From positions 101,971,990-102,035,989 of the forward strand of contig NC_066315.1 of NCBI RefSeq assembly GCF_022539315.1: 64,000 nucleotides of DNA, given 5' to 3'. Of the stretch, positions 24,039 through 35,735 are shown in pieces (within the stretch, counting starts at the first letter, position 1; each line of letters opens with the position of its first letter). The translations under genes were made by a program, and so were the position numbers. The notes beneath the pieces are model-generated. The model was not told the origin of the DNA and did not search any database. It was given only the letters and a program-made list of their open reading frames with translations. The stretch comes from Serinus canaria (taxonomy: Eukaryota; Chordata; Aves; Passeriformes; Fringillidae).

Positions 24039-26581
24039 AACAAACAGGCTTGGTTTTGAAATTTCTAGAAGAAAGCAGTGTCTTGTGGCTGGAGCTCGTG
24101 GATTCTATAGGTGCATTCCTTGACCAAATAAAGCCAGGGCTGTTTCCACCATCCCTTACAGAGTATTTAATCTAGGCAAGTTCTGCCAGCCCCAGAGGCT
24201 CTGACCCTGTCCTAGAACAGATGGCAAGCATCACCCTTGCTCAGGAATACACTAAACCTTGACTGACTGTTCAAAAATCAATCTAGTTTCATTTTCATAA
24301 AGCATGAAAGGTAGATTGCCTCTGAGAGTAGGGATTTGTATTCCTGGGCATTCAAATCAAGAGATGAAGAATACTCTCATCTGACACTTTACTAGCAAAC
24401 TCAGAATCATGTGCTTTTAGGATATTATATCACAACAAGGCTGTTTTTCATTAGTGACAAAAGTGCATCTATTTTTCTTGTCAGGATTTCATACACCAAT
24501 GGAAACAAGAATATAAAATGACATCCTAAACCTAGTGAAGTAAATTAAAACTTTCATCACAGGCAGCCCAGAGTTTTGCCAGCAAATATAGGAGTGATCA
24601 CAATAAAAGAAATAAAAAGCCTCCTTATTGCTCTAAGTGCTGAGCTCAACAGCTTTTCACTTGTTCTTTGATATTTTTTTGTGAGTCAGCCATCCTTTGC
24701 TATATAACTTCCCAGCTAGAGCCTCCTCACATCTCTCTAATCAAATCTGGCCAGCTGAGAGGTGCTGGATGGCCTCCCCTCAGATCTCATCAGTGTCACA
24801 TATTGAAGGGATGCATCCTTTTCAGTACACCACAAAACTGTGTCCTCTGTAGAGGAGCTGAGCTCGCTGCCCTGAGCGCATCCCTAGACCCTACAAACTG
24901 GCAGTGAGTTTTCCCTTGCAAACAGAGGCAGTCTCAGCCTCTGCAGTGCTGCTAATGCAAATTTTCTGCTCTGCCTACATTCTACCTGTCCTCACCTTTG
25001 TGCAAGAGATCTAACAGGGCACTACTACCCTCAGCATGGCCAAAACCCACAGTTGCCCTTGGACATGTCCTCCTCCTGTCACTAAGATTTTTAAGCTGCT
25101 CTGCAGAACAGAAACACAAGGGGATGTTTATTCCCTCCCAGAACTGTTTTACATTTTCTCCTTGATGAGCTGCCCACAAACCAAGGTACATGTTTAAAGC
25201 CTATCATTGAACAGCACTGTCTTGATGTCCTTTTGTGTAAGCTTTTCCTAGTTTTTTTTGGTTTTTTTTTTTTTTTTAATAAAGGATGGGAAAGAGTATT
25301 TTATCTATAAATGTTGTTAATTGTAATCTTGTTTTTGCAGACTTACTACTCAGGAAATCTTCCACTTTGCTCTGCAACCCAACCACACTCTCAGCTTCTA
25401 CTGACTCATGTCTCTTACACACTTTCACTCACTCTCCTCTTCTGTCCCACAGGGTTTTGCATACATAGTTATAAGCCAAAAAAAAAAAAAAAAGGAAAAT
25501 AAAAGGAAGGAAAAAAGTAACAGAAATAATTAAAAGTAAGGATATTAACATATGAATTCCAACAAACAGCAGAATTAAATATTTGTAATATTCCAAAGTA
25601 GCTCCACCACACCATTCAAACAACCTTTGAACATAAAATAAAATCTGTATAGAAGACATATTCTCCATGGCAGACATAATCCTTACTGGCAGTTCACCTC
25701 AGATATGAGTGCACCATGCCATACTATCACAGAGGTTCACCAAGTGCTTCTCAGCTTTGCTGATTAACTTTGATCATCTTCAGAGCTTGGTAGTCACATC
25801 TAAGCTCTTCTTATTTATAAGATCTTAAAAGAAGCCATGTAGGATGTAGGCTCTTCTTATTTCCTAAGTATACTTTTCCCAGATTTATATACTTCAAATA
25901 TTTTCTTGTTTCTATATATGATGATATAGATAAGTATAATTTCTATACTTTCTGGTTTAAATATAAAAATTTAAGATTTATATTCCAGGATGAAAGGAAG
26001 TATAAATAAAATAAACCTAGTATTCCTTGGGGCAAATCACTAGAAATGATCTCTAAAAATAATTACACTTCACACTCAGCATTTCGTCTTCCTCAGAGCG
26101 GTTGTCACACCTCCTGCCTTCCCTGCCAGACAGAGAGCCTGATAGCATTGTCAGCCCTGCAGAATCACCAAAGCTATGGAAGCAAGAATTCTACTCTTTG
26201 TGCATTAGCAACAAAAGCAACAGCTATAAATCAGGAATCAATCTTTTTCCAAGTATAACTAAATCAAAGTAAAATGCTGCACATTCCAGAAGCTGGAGAA
26301 ATATTCTAGCATGGGCTCAGAGAAACATTAAGAAAATCTGCACTGACATTTATAATCTTAGTATGTTTCTTTCCAACTTTTACTCTTGTAAACCCCAAAT
26401 ATTTCAGAACCTTTCCATTGGAAAAGAAAAGTTGGTTCAATAACCTAATTTTTTACATAAACTGAATTTATTATTTAATGACTAATATACTATGGTTATT
26501 TATATTCACTCTTTTGCTTTTTTTCTTGAAAGAGGTGCCATTGTAAATAGAAATTTCACAAAACTGAGAGAATAAAATAAA
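24039..26581. other. Non-coding DNA with T- and A-runs
   Basis: No gene or transposon is recognised. The stretch 24660-25190 has more GC and several short frames on both strands, without a recognisable product. A long T run lies at about 25253-25278 and an A run at about 25479-25493. Confidence 0.5.
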
Positions 26582-26756
26582 AAGAGGTTGTAGAATCCCC
26601 ATCCCCCGAAACTTTCAAGGTCAGTTTAGACGTGATTCCGAGCAACCTGGTGTAGATGAAAATATCCCTGCTCATTGCAACAGGATTTGAATAGATGACC
26701 TTTAAATGTCCCTTCCAACACAAATGATTCTGTAATTTTGTGATTCTGTGATTCTA
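26582..26756 (+). mobile_element. CR1 LINE 3' fragment
   Basis: About 175 bp in plus orientation. It runs from GAGGTTGTAGAATCCCCATC through CGAGCAACCTGGTGTAG and GATGACCTTTAAATGTCCC to the tail TGTGATTCTGTGATTCTA. This order matches the last part of CR1 ORF2 and its 3' UTR. The piece is severely 5'-truncated and non-coding. Its GAGCAACCTGGT block differs from the minus-strand copies at 23811 and 28772, which suggests another CR1 subfamily. Confidence 0.93.
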
Positions 26757-28771
26757 AGAGCTCCTCCAAAACCCAGCTGAGGAGTTTAAAGTGCCTCTTA
26801 TTCTGTAACAATGCTCAAATTGTCTGTATAATATTTTGTGTCAACCTGTCACACCACCATGGAACGAAGAGCTGACCACAAAGCTGGGTTTGGCACTGAG
26901 TGGAGCTGTGGAGCTGGGTGAGTCTCTTCCAGCAATGTCAGCTTAAAGTTCATGGGAGATACAAATTAGTTCCAAACTAGGTGGTCTTCCAGACTTTCTA
27001 TTCACTGCTAAGGCAAATGGTGCCACCATGCCAGACACCTTTCTCTTAGCTTTGCTTGCTGGGGGCACACTAAACCTCACTGTGGAAAATGAAGTTCTCT
27101 AAAACTCCTTGCATAGGTGTCTTACCTTGCTCCCTTCTGGAGTATGTTGCTTCCACTGTCCCTGCAGCCTGCCAGTGAGCCAAATCAACTGTGAACTGTT
27201 TTTTCTCTACAGGAAAAAACAAGCAATCACTTTTTTATGGTTTCAATTTCAGAGTAGTGTAGAACTATATTTTATAAGAGTATGCCATTTGTTTTAAAAC
27301 CAACACATCAGCCTTCATTCCAAAGTGTCTAAGCTCTAGCAAAAAAGAAAAAAATAACTGTGGTTTTTTCATAAATTTAACTGCATGGTCTCAGAGCTAC
27401 CTATACCAAAAAAAGCACTTCAGCAAAAAACCAAAGAAGTCCTGTGCTCATTGCACTACAATTAATTCTTTAAGAATTCTAAAAACAGGCTCCCTTCTTT
27501 CCAGTCTAAGTAGTTCACCATCTGCTTGCAAAACTAAAGGAAAAATGGCAATTTTATGGTGTCTCTTTTGACATTCAGTCACAGGTTACTTCTCATTGAT
27601 ATGCCTCGTTTTGCGTTAAGACACCTTTTGATTTCTGCTAGCCATTTCCAACTGTGAAACATATGGCTGAATTTCCACAACTGTTCCACATCACAATTTG
27701 GTAGCCCTGGGAATTAATAATAAATCTTCACAATTAATGAAAAAGAATTTTTACTCTTGGTACTACCATACCACTTTGTCATTAATAACCATATTCCACA
27801 ATGAATAAATATAAAAGCTAGAAATATTCAGCCACCTGACTCCCCTTCATGACTTCTTATTTCAGAAGTCCTTCTTGGGATTCTTATGTCATCATGGAGA
27901 GGTGACATACTTTGATTTTAATCCTGGAAGAAAGATTGCTCTTTTAGTGGTGCTGTACTACAAGACTTCTTTCACAGTGCATAAGTAGGAAGCTGTCACC
28001 TGCTTTTCCCCCACATTCCAGTGACACTAATCAACTAGAAGATCTTCCTTATTCTACTGAGATAGGGTTTAGTACTGTGTTATATGAACAAAAAAAGTCA
28101 TTCTACAGAGGCATACATCATTTCCAATTCCATTTTCATTTCCACTCTCACTTCTATCTCCATTTCCATTTCCTTTTCCTTTTCCTTTATCTTTTCCAAG
28201 TCTTGCAATGAAGAATATTTTTCAGATGTTAAAATGGTTGTTTGCATCAAAAATGGAAAGAAGAGCAGCAAAATCATGACAATTACATTTCTAGACTAAG
28301 TCATCAATACCTAATTAGAAACAAAGTCCAACTGTAGCAAAATCTATCTTATTTTGTAATAAGAAATATAAGCAAAATATTAAAAATTCTGTGAAATAGC
28401 ATATGAATGAAGAGGGGGAAAAACAAACTCAGTTTTCAGTCAGAAAGGGCAGTTTTATTAAACTTATTTCCTGAGTCTGAGCCATCTGAACCAACTATGC
28501 CCAAAGTGTAAATTAAATAACTTAAAGCTATTTTCTTGCTTTGTTCTGATAATACCAAATATGTTTACTTTTACATTAATTTTTAAATTATTCAAATTAG
28601 ATTTTTCTACATTAATATCTAATGTAAACATTCCTGTCAAGATATCAGGGGAGCAGAAAGAATTGAAATGAGCATTTTGATGGTTCACAACCAAAAATCT
28701 TTAAAGTCTTGCTCATTTTGGAAATAGCAAATTCAGTGATGAAAAACATTTCCAGGTACTTACTCTGACAA
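26757..28771. other. Non-coding DNA, one degenerate simple repeat
   Basis: Apart from the period-6 pyrimidine-rich tract at 28121-28197 nothing is recognised. Short open frames here have no known product. Confidence 0.5.
28121..28197. repeat. Degenerate period-6 (TTTCCA)n-like tract
   Basis: Units such as TTTCCA, TTTTCA, TCTCCA and TTTCCT follow each other with a 6-base rhythm and a strong pyrimidine bias. Translated on the plus strand it gives alternating Ile/Phe-Ser pairs, which explains the low-complexity 71-codon frame at 28084-28299. Confidence 0.8.
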
Positions 28772-28985
28772 AGAATCATAGAGTCATAGTTGGAAGGGAC
28801 CTGTCAAGATCATTGTGTCCAGCTCCTGGCCCTGCCTGGGACACTCCAAGAGTGACACCATGAGCCTCAGAGTGTTGTTCAAATGCTTCCTGAGCTCTGT
28901 TGGGCTTGGTGCTCTGACCACTTCCCTGGGGAGCCTGTTGCAGTGCTCAGCCCCTCTCTGGGTGAAAAAATTCTTCCTGATAAGT
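28772..28985 (-). mobile_element. CR1 LINE 3' fragment with remnant of ORF2 end
   Basis: The plus strand opens with AGAATCATAGAGTCATAG and TTGGAAGGGACC, the reverse complement of the CR1 3' tail. On the minus strand a 74-codon frame (28784-29008) preserves the end of the CR1 ORF2 protein in recognisable order: an RKNFFTQR stretch, then NRLPREVVRAPS, then a KHLNNTLRLMV-like stretch. These correspond to the conserved carboxy end of the reverse-transcriptase ORF. Only the last part is present, so it is not a functional gene. The frame being open over this length suggests it is less decayed than the copy at 10160-10902. Confidence 0.93.
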
Positions 28986-30116
28986 ATTGTGTTCTTAATT
29001 TCCACCAAGAGTTCCTTTGGTGCCTAAACTAAACTCAAACTTTGCTCTGGAAACATAAGTATATTTATTGCAAGGTTTAGCAAGTCAAAAGCATAATAAC
29101 AAGGCTTCCTTCCTGCCTCCTTAAATACACTCACCCCACAACAACAAGTTTTATTTATGAATGAAGTCACAATGCAACCTGATACATTTGGGGATCCAAT
29201 AAATGCGTGTATTGCAGAGGAAGACCTTACTGAAAAATGTGTGACCCATATAAGGAAGAAATGGCAAGGTAAATGGACTCTTTTGTGGTTGCTTACTAAG
29301 TTATTAACACATGTTTATTGTAGAAAAACTGTCAGGAAACATTAATCAGTACATGCAAGTGAGGTAAAAATATCACCAACTGCAGCAGCTTCATTTACAC
29401 CCCCACCCATCTGCAGGTAGATTTAATTTTCAACAATGTTAGTCAGGAGAAATTCCTGAAGAATTAATGGCAACATGCAGCATGGGGAGCTATGAAGTGA
29501 CTTTTTGGGGATAGTATGTGATTTGGTGTATCCATTGACTTTTGTGTTGTGATTTATTAGGACTGAAGGGGCAGGAGAATAAAGCACAAATCCAATCTAC
29601 ATCATGTAGACCAGCTCATAGACCTCAGAGAGACGGGCAATAGAATCTGCTTCAGAACTGGGAGCATTATATCCTTGATATCAGCCTGAAGCAGGACACA
29701 GCTTAATCCCTGTCTGCATAGATGCAACACTGTGCTAAGGTAGCAGCACTGCTTCTGTCATCTCAGATGTCACTACACAGAGCACCTTGAAGCCCTATGG
29801 TGGCACAGACTCTGAGTGCTCTCTAGAGTACTTCATGAAAAAGATGTTTCTAGGCTCCTCAGGTTGGTGCAACTAAAATCAAGAGCCAGAAGATTACAAA
29901 TGGTGCAGTGAACTCAGCTGCTCAGCAACCTCAAACAAGCAGCTGCTCAGAAATGGAGTGTGTGAAAGTAGAGGTTAGGATTCATCTCCATTTAGTGGCA
30001 AGTAAGGAATCAAAGGTTGCACATTACAACTAATTATCTCTAGTCTTGTAACAGGGAATGGAAAGAAATGTGTGTTTTCAGTACTACTTAGCTCAGACAA
30101 ATATTTAGAATGAATG
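28986..30116. other. Non-coding DNA, nothing recognised
   Basis: No element or gene is recognised between the CR1 fragment and the first LTR of the 30-36 kb cluster. The words CTCAGGTTGGTGCAACTAAA near 29858 recall the end of a mariner element but do not extend. Confidence 0.5.
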
Positions 30117-30672
30117 GAAATTGTTGTGGTTTAATCCCTGCTGGCAACTAAGCACCACACAGCCACTCACTCATTTTCCCCTGAGAAACAAGGGATAGAA
30201 CAGGGAGAATAAAAGTAGGAAAACTAGTAGGTTGAGATAAAGACAGTTTAAAAACGAAAAAATAACAAAACAACAAGAATGAAAATAACAAAGGGACAGA
30301 GAAATAAACCCCAAGAAAAAAAAAGTGATACAAACGAAAAACAATTGCTCACTACTTGTCTACCAGTACCAGTCAGATCCACAGCAGTGGCCTCCTGCTT
30401 TCCCTCCAGCAGCTTTCCCCCCAGTTAAGGTCTTGACTATGACACTGTGTGGTATGGAATGTCCCTTTGGTCCGAGGGGTCCAGGCTGTGTCCCCTCCCA
30501 GGTAGGGATCAAGAAACTGCAAAGTCAGTGATTTGGTGTGAAGCACTGCCCAGCAGCAGCTAAAACATCCATGTGTTATCAACCTTATTCTCAGCCTAAA
30601 TCACAAACACAACACTGTACCAACTACTAAGAAGAAAATGAACACTATCCCATCTGAAAGCAGGACATAAAT
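30117..30672 (-). mobile_element. Solo LTR of an avian ERVL-type endogenous retrovirus
   Basis: The LTR is 30122-30667 (546 bp). The plus strand starts TGTTGTGGTTTAATCCC and ends GCAGGACA, giving TG...CA termini. Blocks such as GGCAACTAAGCACCACACAG, GTTGAGATAAAGACAGTTTA, ATGGAATGTCCCTTTGGTC, CTGTGTCCCCTCCCAGGT and AACATCCATGTGTTATCAA match, from memory, a widespread avian ERVL-class LTR whose transcriptional orientation is the minus strand here. The flanking 5-mers are GAAAT (30117-30121) and TAAAT (30668-30672), four of five alike, consistent with a decayed 5-bp duplication. The TATA region of the family appears lost. There is no internal region, so it is a solo LTR. Confidence 0.87.
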
Positions 30673-31012
30673 GCATAGATTTTAAGATATAAGAGTTAGA
30701 TTAAATGAATCTCACCAAGCAGCAGGAGTGGAGTCTTTACATAAGAACTTTGACAACTTCACTGTGGGAAGAAAAACTTAAACACTGATGTTAAAGAAGA
30801 ATGCTTCCCCTAAAGATACAAATACATGTTTGCTTGCATACTATATACTGCTTGGCTATCAAATACTCATGCTTTGAAACATGGACATGTGTCACTCAAA
30901 GCTCATACCTACAAAAGAAATAAAGTTTTTACTAGGATTCAGGTTCTCTTGAAGGTGCTGAAAGCTCCAGCGTGTGTGTGTCCAGCATAGGACACAGTGC
31001 TGAGGTCAAGAC
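30673..31012. other. Short spacer between two solo LTRs
   Basis: About 340 bp with no recognised content. The unrelated LTRs on either side each have their own target duplication, so this is the original host sequence between two independent insertions. Confidence 0.6.
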
Positions 31013-31441
31013 AGGGGATGAGATACTCACATGCCCTCTGAACAGAGAGAAGCTGAGAGACAAGCAGAGAAGAAGGAAAACACAATTCTTATCTCGCTTG
31101 CTGCTCCTGTGTTGTGCTAAAGTAGAATGCAATGGGGAGATTGTTTACCCAAAGTGAGGATGTTTTGTTCCCTTTGCCTGTTAGGGTCAAGAAGTGTGTG
31201 TGTGTGTGTGTGTGAGTGAGTGTGTGTGTGTGTGTGTGACTGTCACAGGACAGTCACGACAGAATCAGAGATGAGTGCTGTGCTGTGCAGTTGTGAGCAA
31301 GAGTGAGTGCCTGACCAATTCAGTTTAGATACAATGTACATTAGTATAGTACAATAAAGTAATTCATTAGCCTTCTGATGGTGGAGTCAGATGCATCACT
31401 CTCCCCTTCGTTGGAGTCACCGTTGATTTACAATAAGGGGA
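31013..31441 (+). mobile_element. Solo LTR of a songbird ERVK-like retrovirus with 6-bp target site duplication
   Basis: The LTR runs from about 31019 (TGAGATACTC) to 31435 (TTTACAATA, probably a decayed ...ACAACA end), 417 bp. Perfect 6-bp repeats AGGGGA flank it at 31013-31018 and 31436-31441. In plus orientation it has a GTTTACCC block, a (TG)n tract, then CAATAAAG (AATAAA at 31353-31358), followed by a U5-like end with CTTCTGATGGTGGAGTCAG. This order matches, from memory, a passerine ERVK-type LTR. Open frames across it on both strands (30932-31157) are incidental. No internal viral sequence is present, so it is a solo LTR. Confidence 0.82.
31193..31239. repeat. (TG)n microsatellite inside the LTR
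   Basis: About 47 bp of TG repeat interrupted by two GAGTGAG-type changes. It grew within the LTR at 31019-31435. The last bases join an 8-bp inverted repeat (GTGACTGT, 31236-31243, against ACAGTCAC, 31250-31257) with a 6-base loop. Confidence 0.95.
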
Positions 31442-32579
31442 AGCTGTTGACAAGGTCATATTGAACACAAATATCCAAGTAAACAAGGCTAGAGAGATAT
31501 ATCCACTAATATAGAGACCCAATAAGACTTTTTAAATGTATATTAGATCCTTGTAAAAAAATCCAAACAAACGTTTCCTAAACAGTGAAAATAATCAATG
31601 TCTTTCTAAATAGTCATTAGACATGATAATTTGCTTTAACTGTATCACATGAAGTGATATGTATATGGAGCTGTTCTACTACACATCCTTCTGCAGTCTA
31701 GAGACTATATGACAAGGTTTACTTCACTAAACAAACAAATACATGTCAGAGTCAAATCTGTGCTTTAAATTGTATGAGATTTCAAGCCTTAAAAGATATA
31801 AAATCCAAATATTGGGTCTCTGCACACCAGGAAAGCCAGACTTCTGTCACCAGAAGCAAAGCATCAGCAGAATTGCTTTATTTCTCTATGATTACCTGTC
31901 CTTGAAATGACTATTTCTCAGCACACTGCAGTGTGCAATGAAAACTCAAGCAGCCTTCCTCTTTGCTTTTATTGTTATACACAGTTTGAAGTGTCTGAAT
32001 GGAAAAAAAGACCACTCGTTCAAATTGCCTCTACACTACCACATCCATAGAAGAGAAAAAGAGGGAGAGAAAACTCTAGAAATGTGATTCATCATCATTA
32101 CATGACCAGTACAAAGAACAGTTTGTGAAGGTTTTTTACAGCATCCAAATGTGTCATTCGGGATAATCAGTCCATGTATATTCAGATAAAACCGTTGGAT
32201 GCCAAAAGTTCTGCAAACCTTTAGCATACTAAAGTGTCTCTCTATTAAATATGTTACCAGAAACCCCCCCCAGCTTATGGCACAAACTGAATGCCTCCTG
32301 TTGGGATTCCCCATTTTGGGCACCCACACAGTGTTCACAGGGTACAGCACAGCGTGTTGTGCATGAGCAGTAAGCCTGTAAGGGCTGGGGGCTTGTCTGT
32401 GAATGGACCATCTGGGTGATGCCCTGGGTGATCAGGTTCTAGCTTTTATGTTTTTCACATTCTGCACTGCTTTGGTGTGTAATTCAGAACTTCATGTTAG
32501 GGGTAATAAGCTCTCTTCACAGAGTAGGTAGGCAAAACAATTCCTTCTCTAGCTGGAAACAAGGACAAATGATCCAAAT
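31442..32579. other. Non-coding DNA, nothing certain
   Basis: No gene is recognised. A minus-strand frame of 104 codons (32036-32350) has no known domain. The part after about 32230 is somewhat richer in GC and may belong to the LTR-derived sequence that follows, but I could not fix a boundary. Confidence 0.45.
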
Positions 32580-32625
32580 TTCAGTCCACATTGTTTATCC
32601 AAAAGCACAAACAATGTGGACTGAA
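32580..32625. repeat. Perfect 17-bp inverted repeat (hairpin), 12-base loop
   Basis: The left arm is 32580-32596 (TTCAGTCCACATTGTTT) and the right arm 32609-32625 (AAACAATGTGGACTGAA), an exact reverse complement. The loop is 32597-32608. The arms contain no mismatch, unlike most of the decayed surroundings. It abuts the LTR-like block at 32622, so it may be a structural part of that repeat family or an independent event. Confidence 0.95.
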
Positions 32626-32885
32626 GAGAGAAAAACAAGAAGGATGGGACCTCATAAGCTGAAGCTATAATTGGATAATTAAATCCCATGTGCTAATGGT
32701 CCAAAACTTAAAGTGAGAGGCCTTGTGACTGGTCATCCATTTTGTGACCTTTTTGAGTTCATCTTGGCGTAGCCCTGGCTGAGCTCTTGTACTGCCCAAG
32801 GTGAGGCCTTCTAATAAATACCTACTTTATTCTTTAACTCCATCTAGCTGCTGTTTTAGGTCAGCCTTCACAAAGCTGGGTCTGC
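32622..32885 (+). mobile_element. Probable songbird retroviral LTR, 3' portion
   Basis: Blocks including GCTATAATTGGATAATTAA, CCATGTGCTAATGG, TAGCCCTGGCTGAGCTC, AAGGTGAGGCCTTCTAATAA and CTTTATTCTTTAACTCCATC follow each other in the order I recall for an LTR family common in passerine birds. The polyadenylation signal AATAAA is at 32813-32818, and a U5-like segment follows it, so transcription is on the plus strand. Both ends are uncertain: the 5' end may lie upstream of the hairpin at 32580, and the 3' end may be the CA at 32871-32872 or somewhat later. No target duplication was found. Confidence 0.6.
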
Positions 32886-35049
32886 CCAAAATTCCACCAT
32901 GGTCAGGAGTACAGCAAAGTTGCCATCCACAAGAACGCATTTCTTGTCTCAAGTGTTACGTGTGAATGTTCAACCAGTTTGTGCTGTTGTAATCTGCCTT
33001 GAGATAGGGTAATCTCTAACAGGTGCCCACAGCTCTCTAAGTCTTTAATTTTCACTAATCAGAGCTGTAGTGTACAAGAATCTGGGCTACATAATTCTGA
33101 ATTGCCCATGAGTTTAAATCAATAACTGCTTTTCCTCCATTCCTAGTCTTAAAGAATAAACTACAATCACTATCCATAAACCCTAGTCAGAAAAAAATGT
33201 ATCACTGAATTTGTATTCACAAACACTGATCCCACCATATATCATCAGTTCACATGTCTCTAAAACACCTTGATTAATATCTATGCCATTGGAATCAAAA
33301 TGCTGCAAGTACACCTGTACTTTCTGTGGCCCCCAGGGCTTGCATCTATGAGAAATCAGATGCTGTGATGGGATGGTTGCTCTGTTGACTCCTCTTTACT
33401 AGATACTTTAATGCTTTTCTGACTCTCTCAACTAATTTGCCACCCACCCAATCTGTCATCAAAAGTCTGAACTAGTGCTCCTGCAACAAGAGCTTTTTAT
33501 TTGTCAAAGTCTCTCCTTTATTTTTTCAAAACCAGAAATAATCCCTCCCAAATACCAGCGAACCCATTTATCCAACTGTACATGCCCTGTGTCTTTGCCT
33601 TCTGCTTTCGATCCCTGCAGGGACAGATGTTTCCATGGATATTTATCCCCTCTGAATATTTCCTTGCTTTGCTTCCAACAGAAGCTTTATCCCCTCTGAC
33701 AACTGTAAAAAATATATATATAAATAAATCTCATGCAGCTTTTGATGAATATTTCTTTGTCACTTTGGTGCCACTGCTGTTTCCTTTTGTGTGGGAAAAA
33801 GGACGACCCACCAGCCTTATTTTGCTTACAAGAAGTTACTTCAAACAACAATGCACTCCGAACACTGTGAAAGTTACAAGACACAGAGAAGGAGATGGCT
33901 TTTTATCCTTATAGGAGTAAAAAAAAAAAAAAAAAAAAGGCTATGAATTAGTTTAAAAACAACAGCTATGAATTTATGGCCTTTTAAATAGCTTGGTTTT
34001 TAAACTTGTATTTTTTTAAACAGGATTTGGAAGTGTCCCTTAAAATACCCCATGTTTACACCATTCTACTGTTACTGTTCTTCAAGGCTCATGAGTGGAT
34101 TTTACATGGATCTTAACCCCAAGGCAAAACAGAAGACATCTTTAAAAATCTGGTTAGACACCCATACCATTAAATACATGAGTTTGCAATTATTTTAATC
34201 AGTCGTTCAAATAGAGGTTAATGCAGTGCTTGTTAATGTTATTACAATATTATATATTCAGGTAAATATATGTTCACTTATTTCAATCTGCAGTCAGCTG
34301 TACTTCTGCCTTTTTCTTTTCTCTTTTGACTGTGAGAGAGGATATTAAAGCCCAGAACATTATTAGTGTAATGTTATGATTGAGAAATTACATTTACAGA
34401 AGTAAAGATGCTCAAAGGACGGTTTCCGGAGCAACCGCAATTCAGCCAGCTTGCAATTTATGCATTTCCTGAAGAGAAATTCTGCCTCCTGCTCACAGCT
34501 GGGCTGCATCCTTATGGTTACCCTTGGCTGTAGTGACTCTGCAGATGTTTTGTCCTTTTGCAAGCTGCTGCAGTCATATGGGATCCATGCTGCCTGGGTA
34601 CCCCACTGAGGATCCAGTCACCAGCTGCGAGCTAGGAAGAGTCCAGCCAAGACTCCTCTTAAAAACCCTCCTCCCACACTAGGACATGTCTCAGGAGTTC
34701 TCAACAGCACAGTCTTTCCTGTGTCCTACTCCATGTATCCAATTGTACTAAGCCTCTTCTGTGACTCTTCCTTAGATAGCAAAATTTGTTCCCACTTGCC
34801 TTAAATTAGCATCCTTCATCATCAAGATCCAAACAGGCCCCAGTGTCCTCTGAGAGAGAACCCAGGAGCTGTGGTCTGAGCAGCAGCAGGGCCAGGGCCT
34901 CCACACTGCACCAGAAATCATAAAGACGGAGGCCTGGACTCACACACATGACAAATGTGTTCGAAATCCTCATGCTGATACAGAAGTAACTGTGAATTCC
35001 CCAGTTTAACACCCATAGAAGCAATAATGGCTTGTATTATCACAGAATA
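32886..35049. other. Non-coding DNA with a 20-base poly-A run
   Basis: Frames at 33475-33914 (up to 137 codons) end just before a run of 20 A (33919-33938). There is no polyadenylation signal at the expected distance and no clear flanking duplication, so a processed pseudogene is not supported. The word GCTATGAATT occurs twice just after the A run (33940s and 33960s). Nothing else is recognised. Confidence 0.5.
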
Positions 35050-35735
35050 TCCTGAGGTAGAATGCTGGAATGCTGGATGCTCAGAATTTTAAACTTTGTG
35101 CTTAAAGGCACAGACCCACAAGAGAACACTGTGTTTGACCTGAGCCTGTGAAGAAGGTTTCCAAAATTGATTGATAGTACTGGAATCATGGGTGTGTATG
35201 TCGTTAGAAGTGTATAACATCACAGGGAGGAAAACTTAGAGTTTGGAATTTTAGAATATAGAAATAAATATGAAAAAAGATGGAGGTTTTAGGGTGGAGG
35301 CAGGTTGTTCTTCTTTACCTTCCTCTTCCTTCTTCTTGGGTTTGGGTGATGTTTTGTAATTGGGCAGGAAAGTCCACATTGTGGACTTCCAGGGACCAGC
35401 TATTGGGTTAAAAGGGAAAATAATCCAGGTGTCCTTTCTTAATTAGATTGTTTAGTCTTAAAAGACCTGTAACAAGAAATAGTCAGCCATTTTGTGCTTG
35501 CTGATGCAAAGCTGCCAAACTCATGGTTGTGACACCATTGTACTGATAAGAAATAACAAACACCTGAGTCCGAACACGACCTGCCATCTCAAGTGCCTTC
35601 AATCCAGACCCAGAGAAACCCATAGTAGAAGACATCCACAAGGATCGTGGAAGTCCAACTCCTAAAACCAGCCAAGCCCTAGTCAAACATATCCCACTTC
35701 CAGATTCATGTATGCAGCTCCTACTGAAATAAAGA
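35050..35735 (+). mobile_element. Probable LTR-like interspersed repeat
   Basis: A run of blocks that I recall seeing together in passerine repeats: GAAGAAGGTTTCCAAAATTG, GGGTGGAGGCAGGTTGTTC, TTTGGGTGATGTTTTGTAAT, AAAGTCCACATTGTGGACTT, TAATCCAGGTGTCC, GTCTTAAAAGACCTGTAAC, CACCTGAGTCCGAACACGAC. The AAATAAC-type signal near 35550 and AATAAA at 35728-35733 fit plus orientation. The boundaries, the class (ERVL is my best guess) and a target duplication could not be established. A minus-strand frame of 121 codons (35483-35848) overlaps it and is probably incidental. Confidence 0.5.

Noticed and set aside
29855..29880. Mariner-like end (AGGTTGGTGCAA)
   Set aside because: The match covers only about a dozen bases and there is no matching inverted end nearby.
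31236..31257. 8-bp inverted repeat GTGACTGT/ACAGTCAC
   Set aside because: Short, partly formed by the TG microsatellite and lying inside an LTR; not notable on its own.
33475..33938. Possible processed pseudogene ending in 20 A
   Set aside because: No polyadenylation signal just upstream of the A run, no recognisable parent protein and no convincing flanking duplication.
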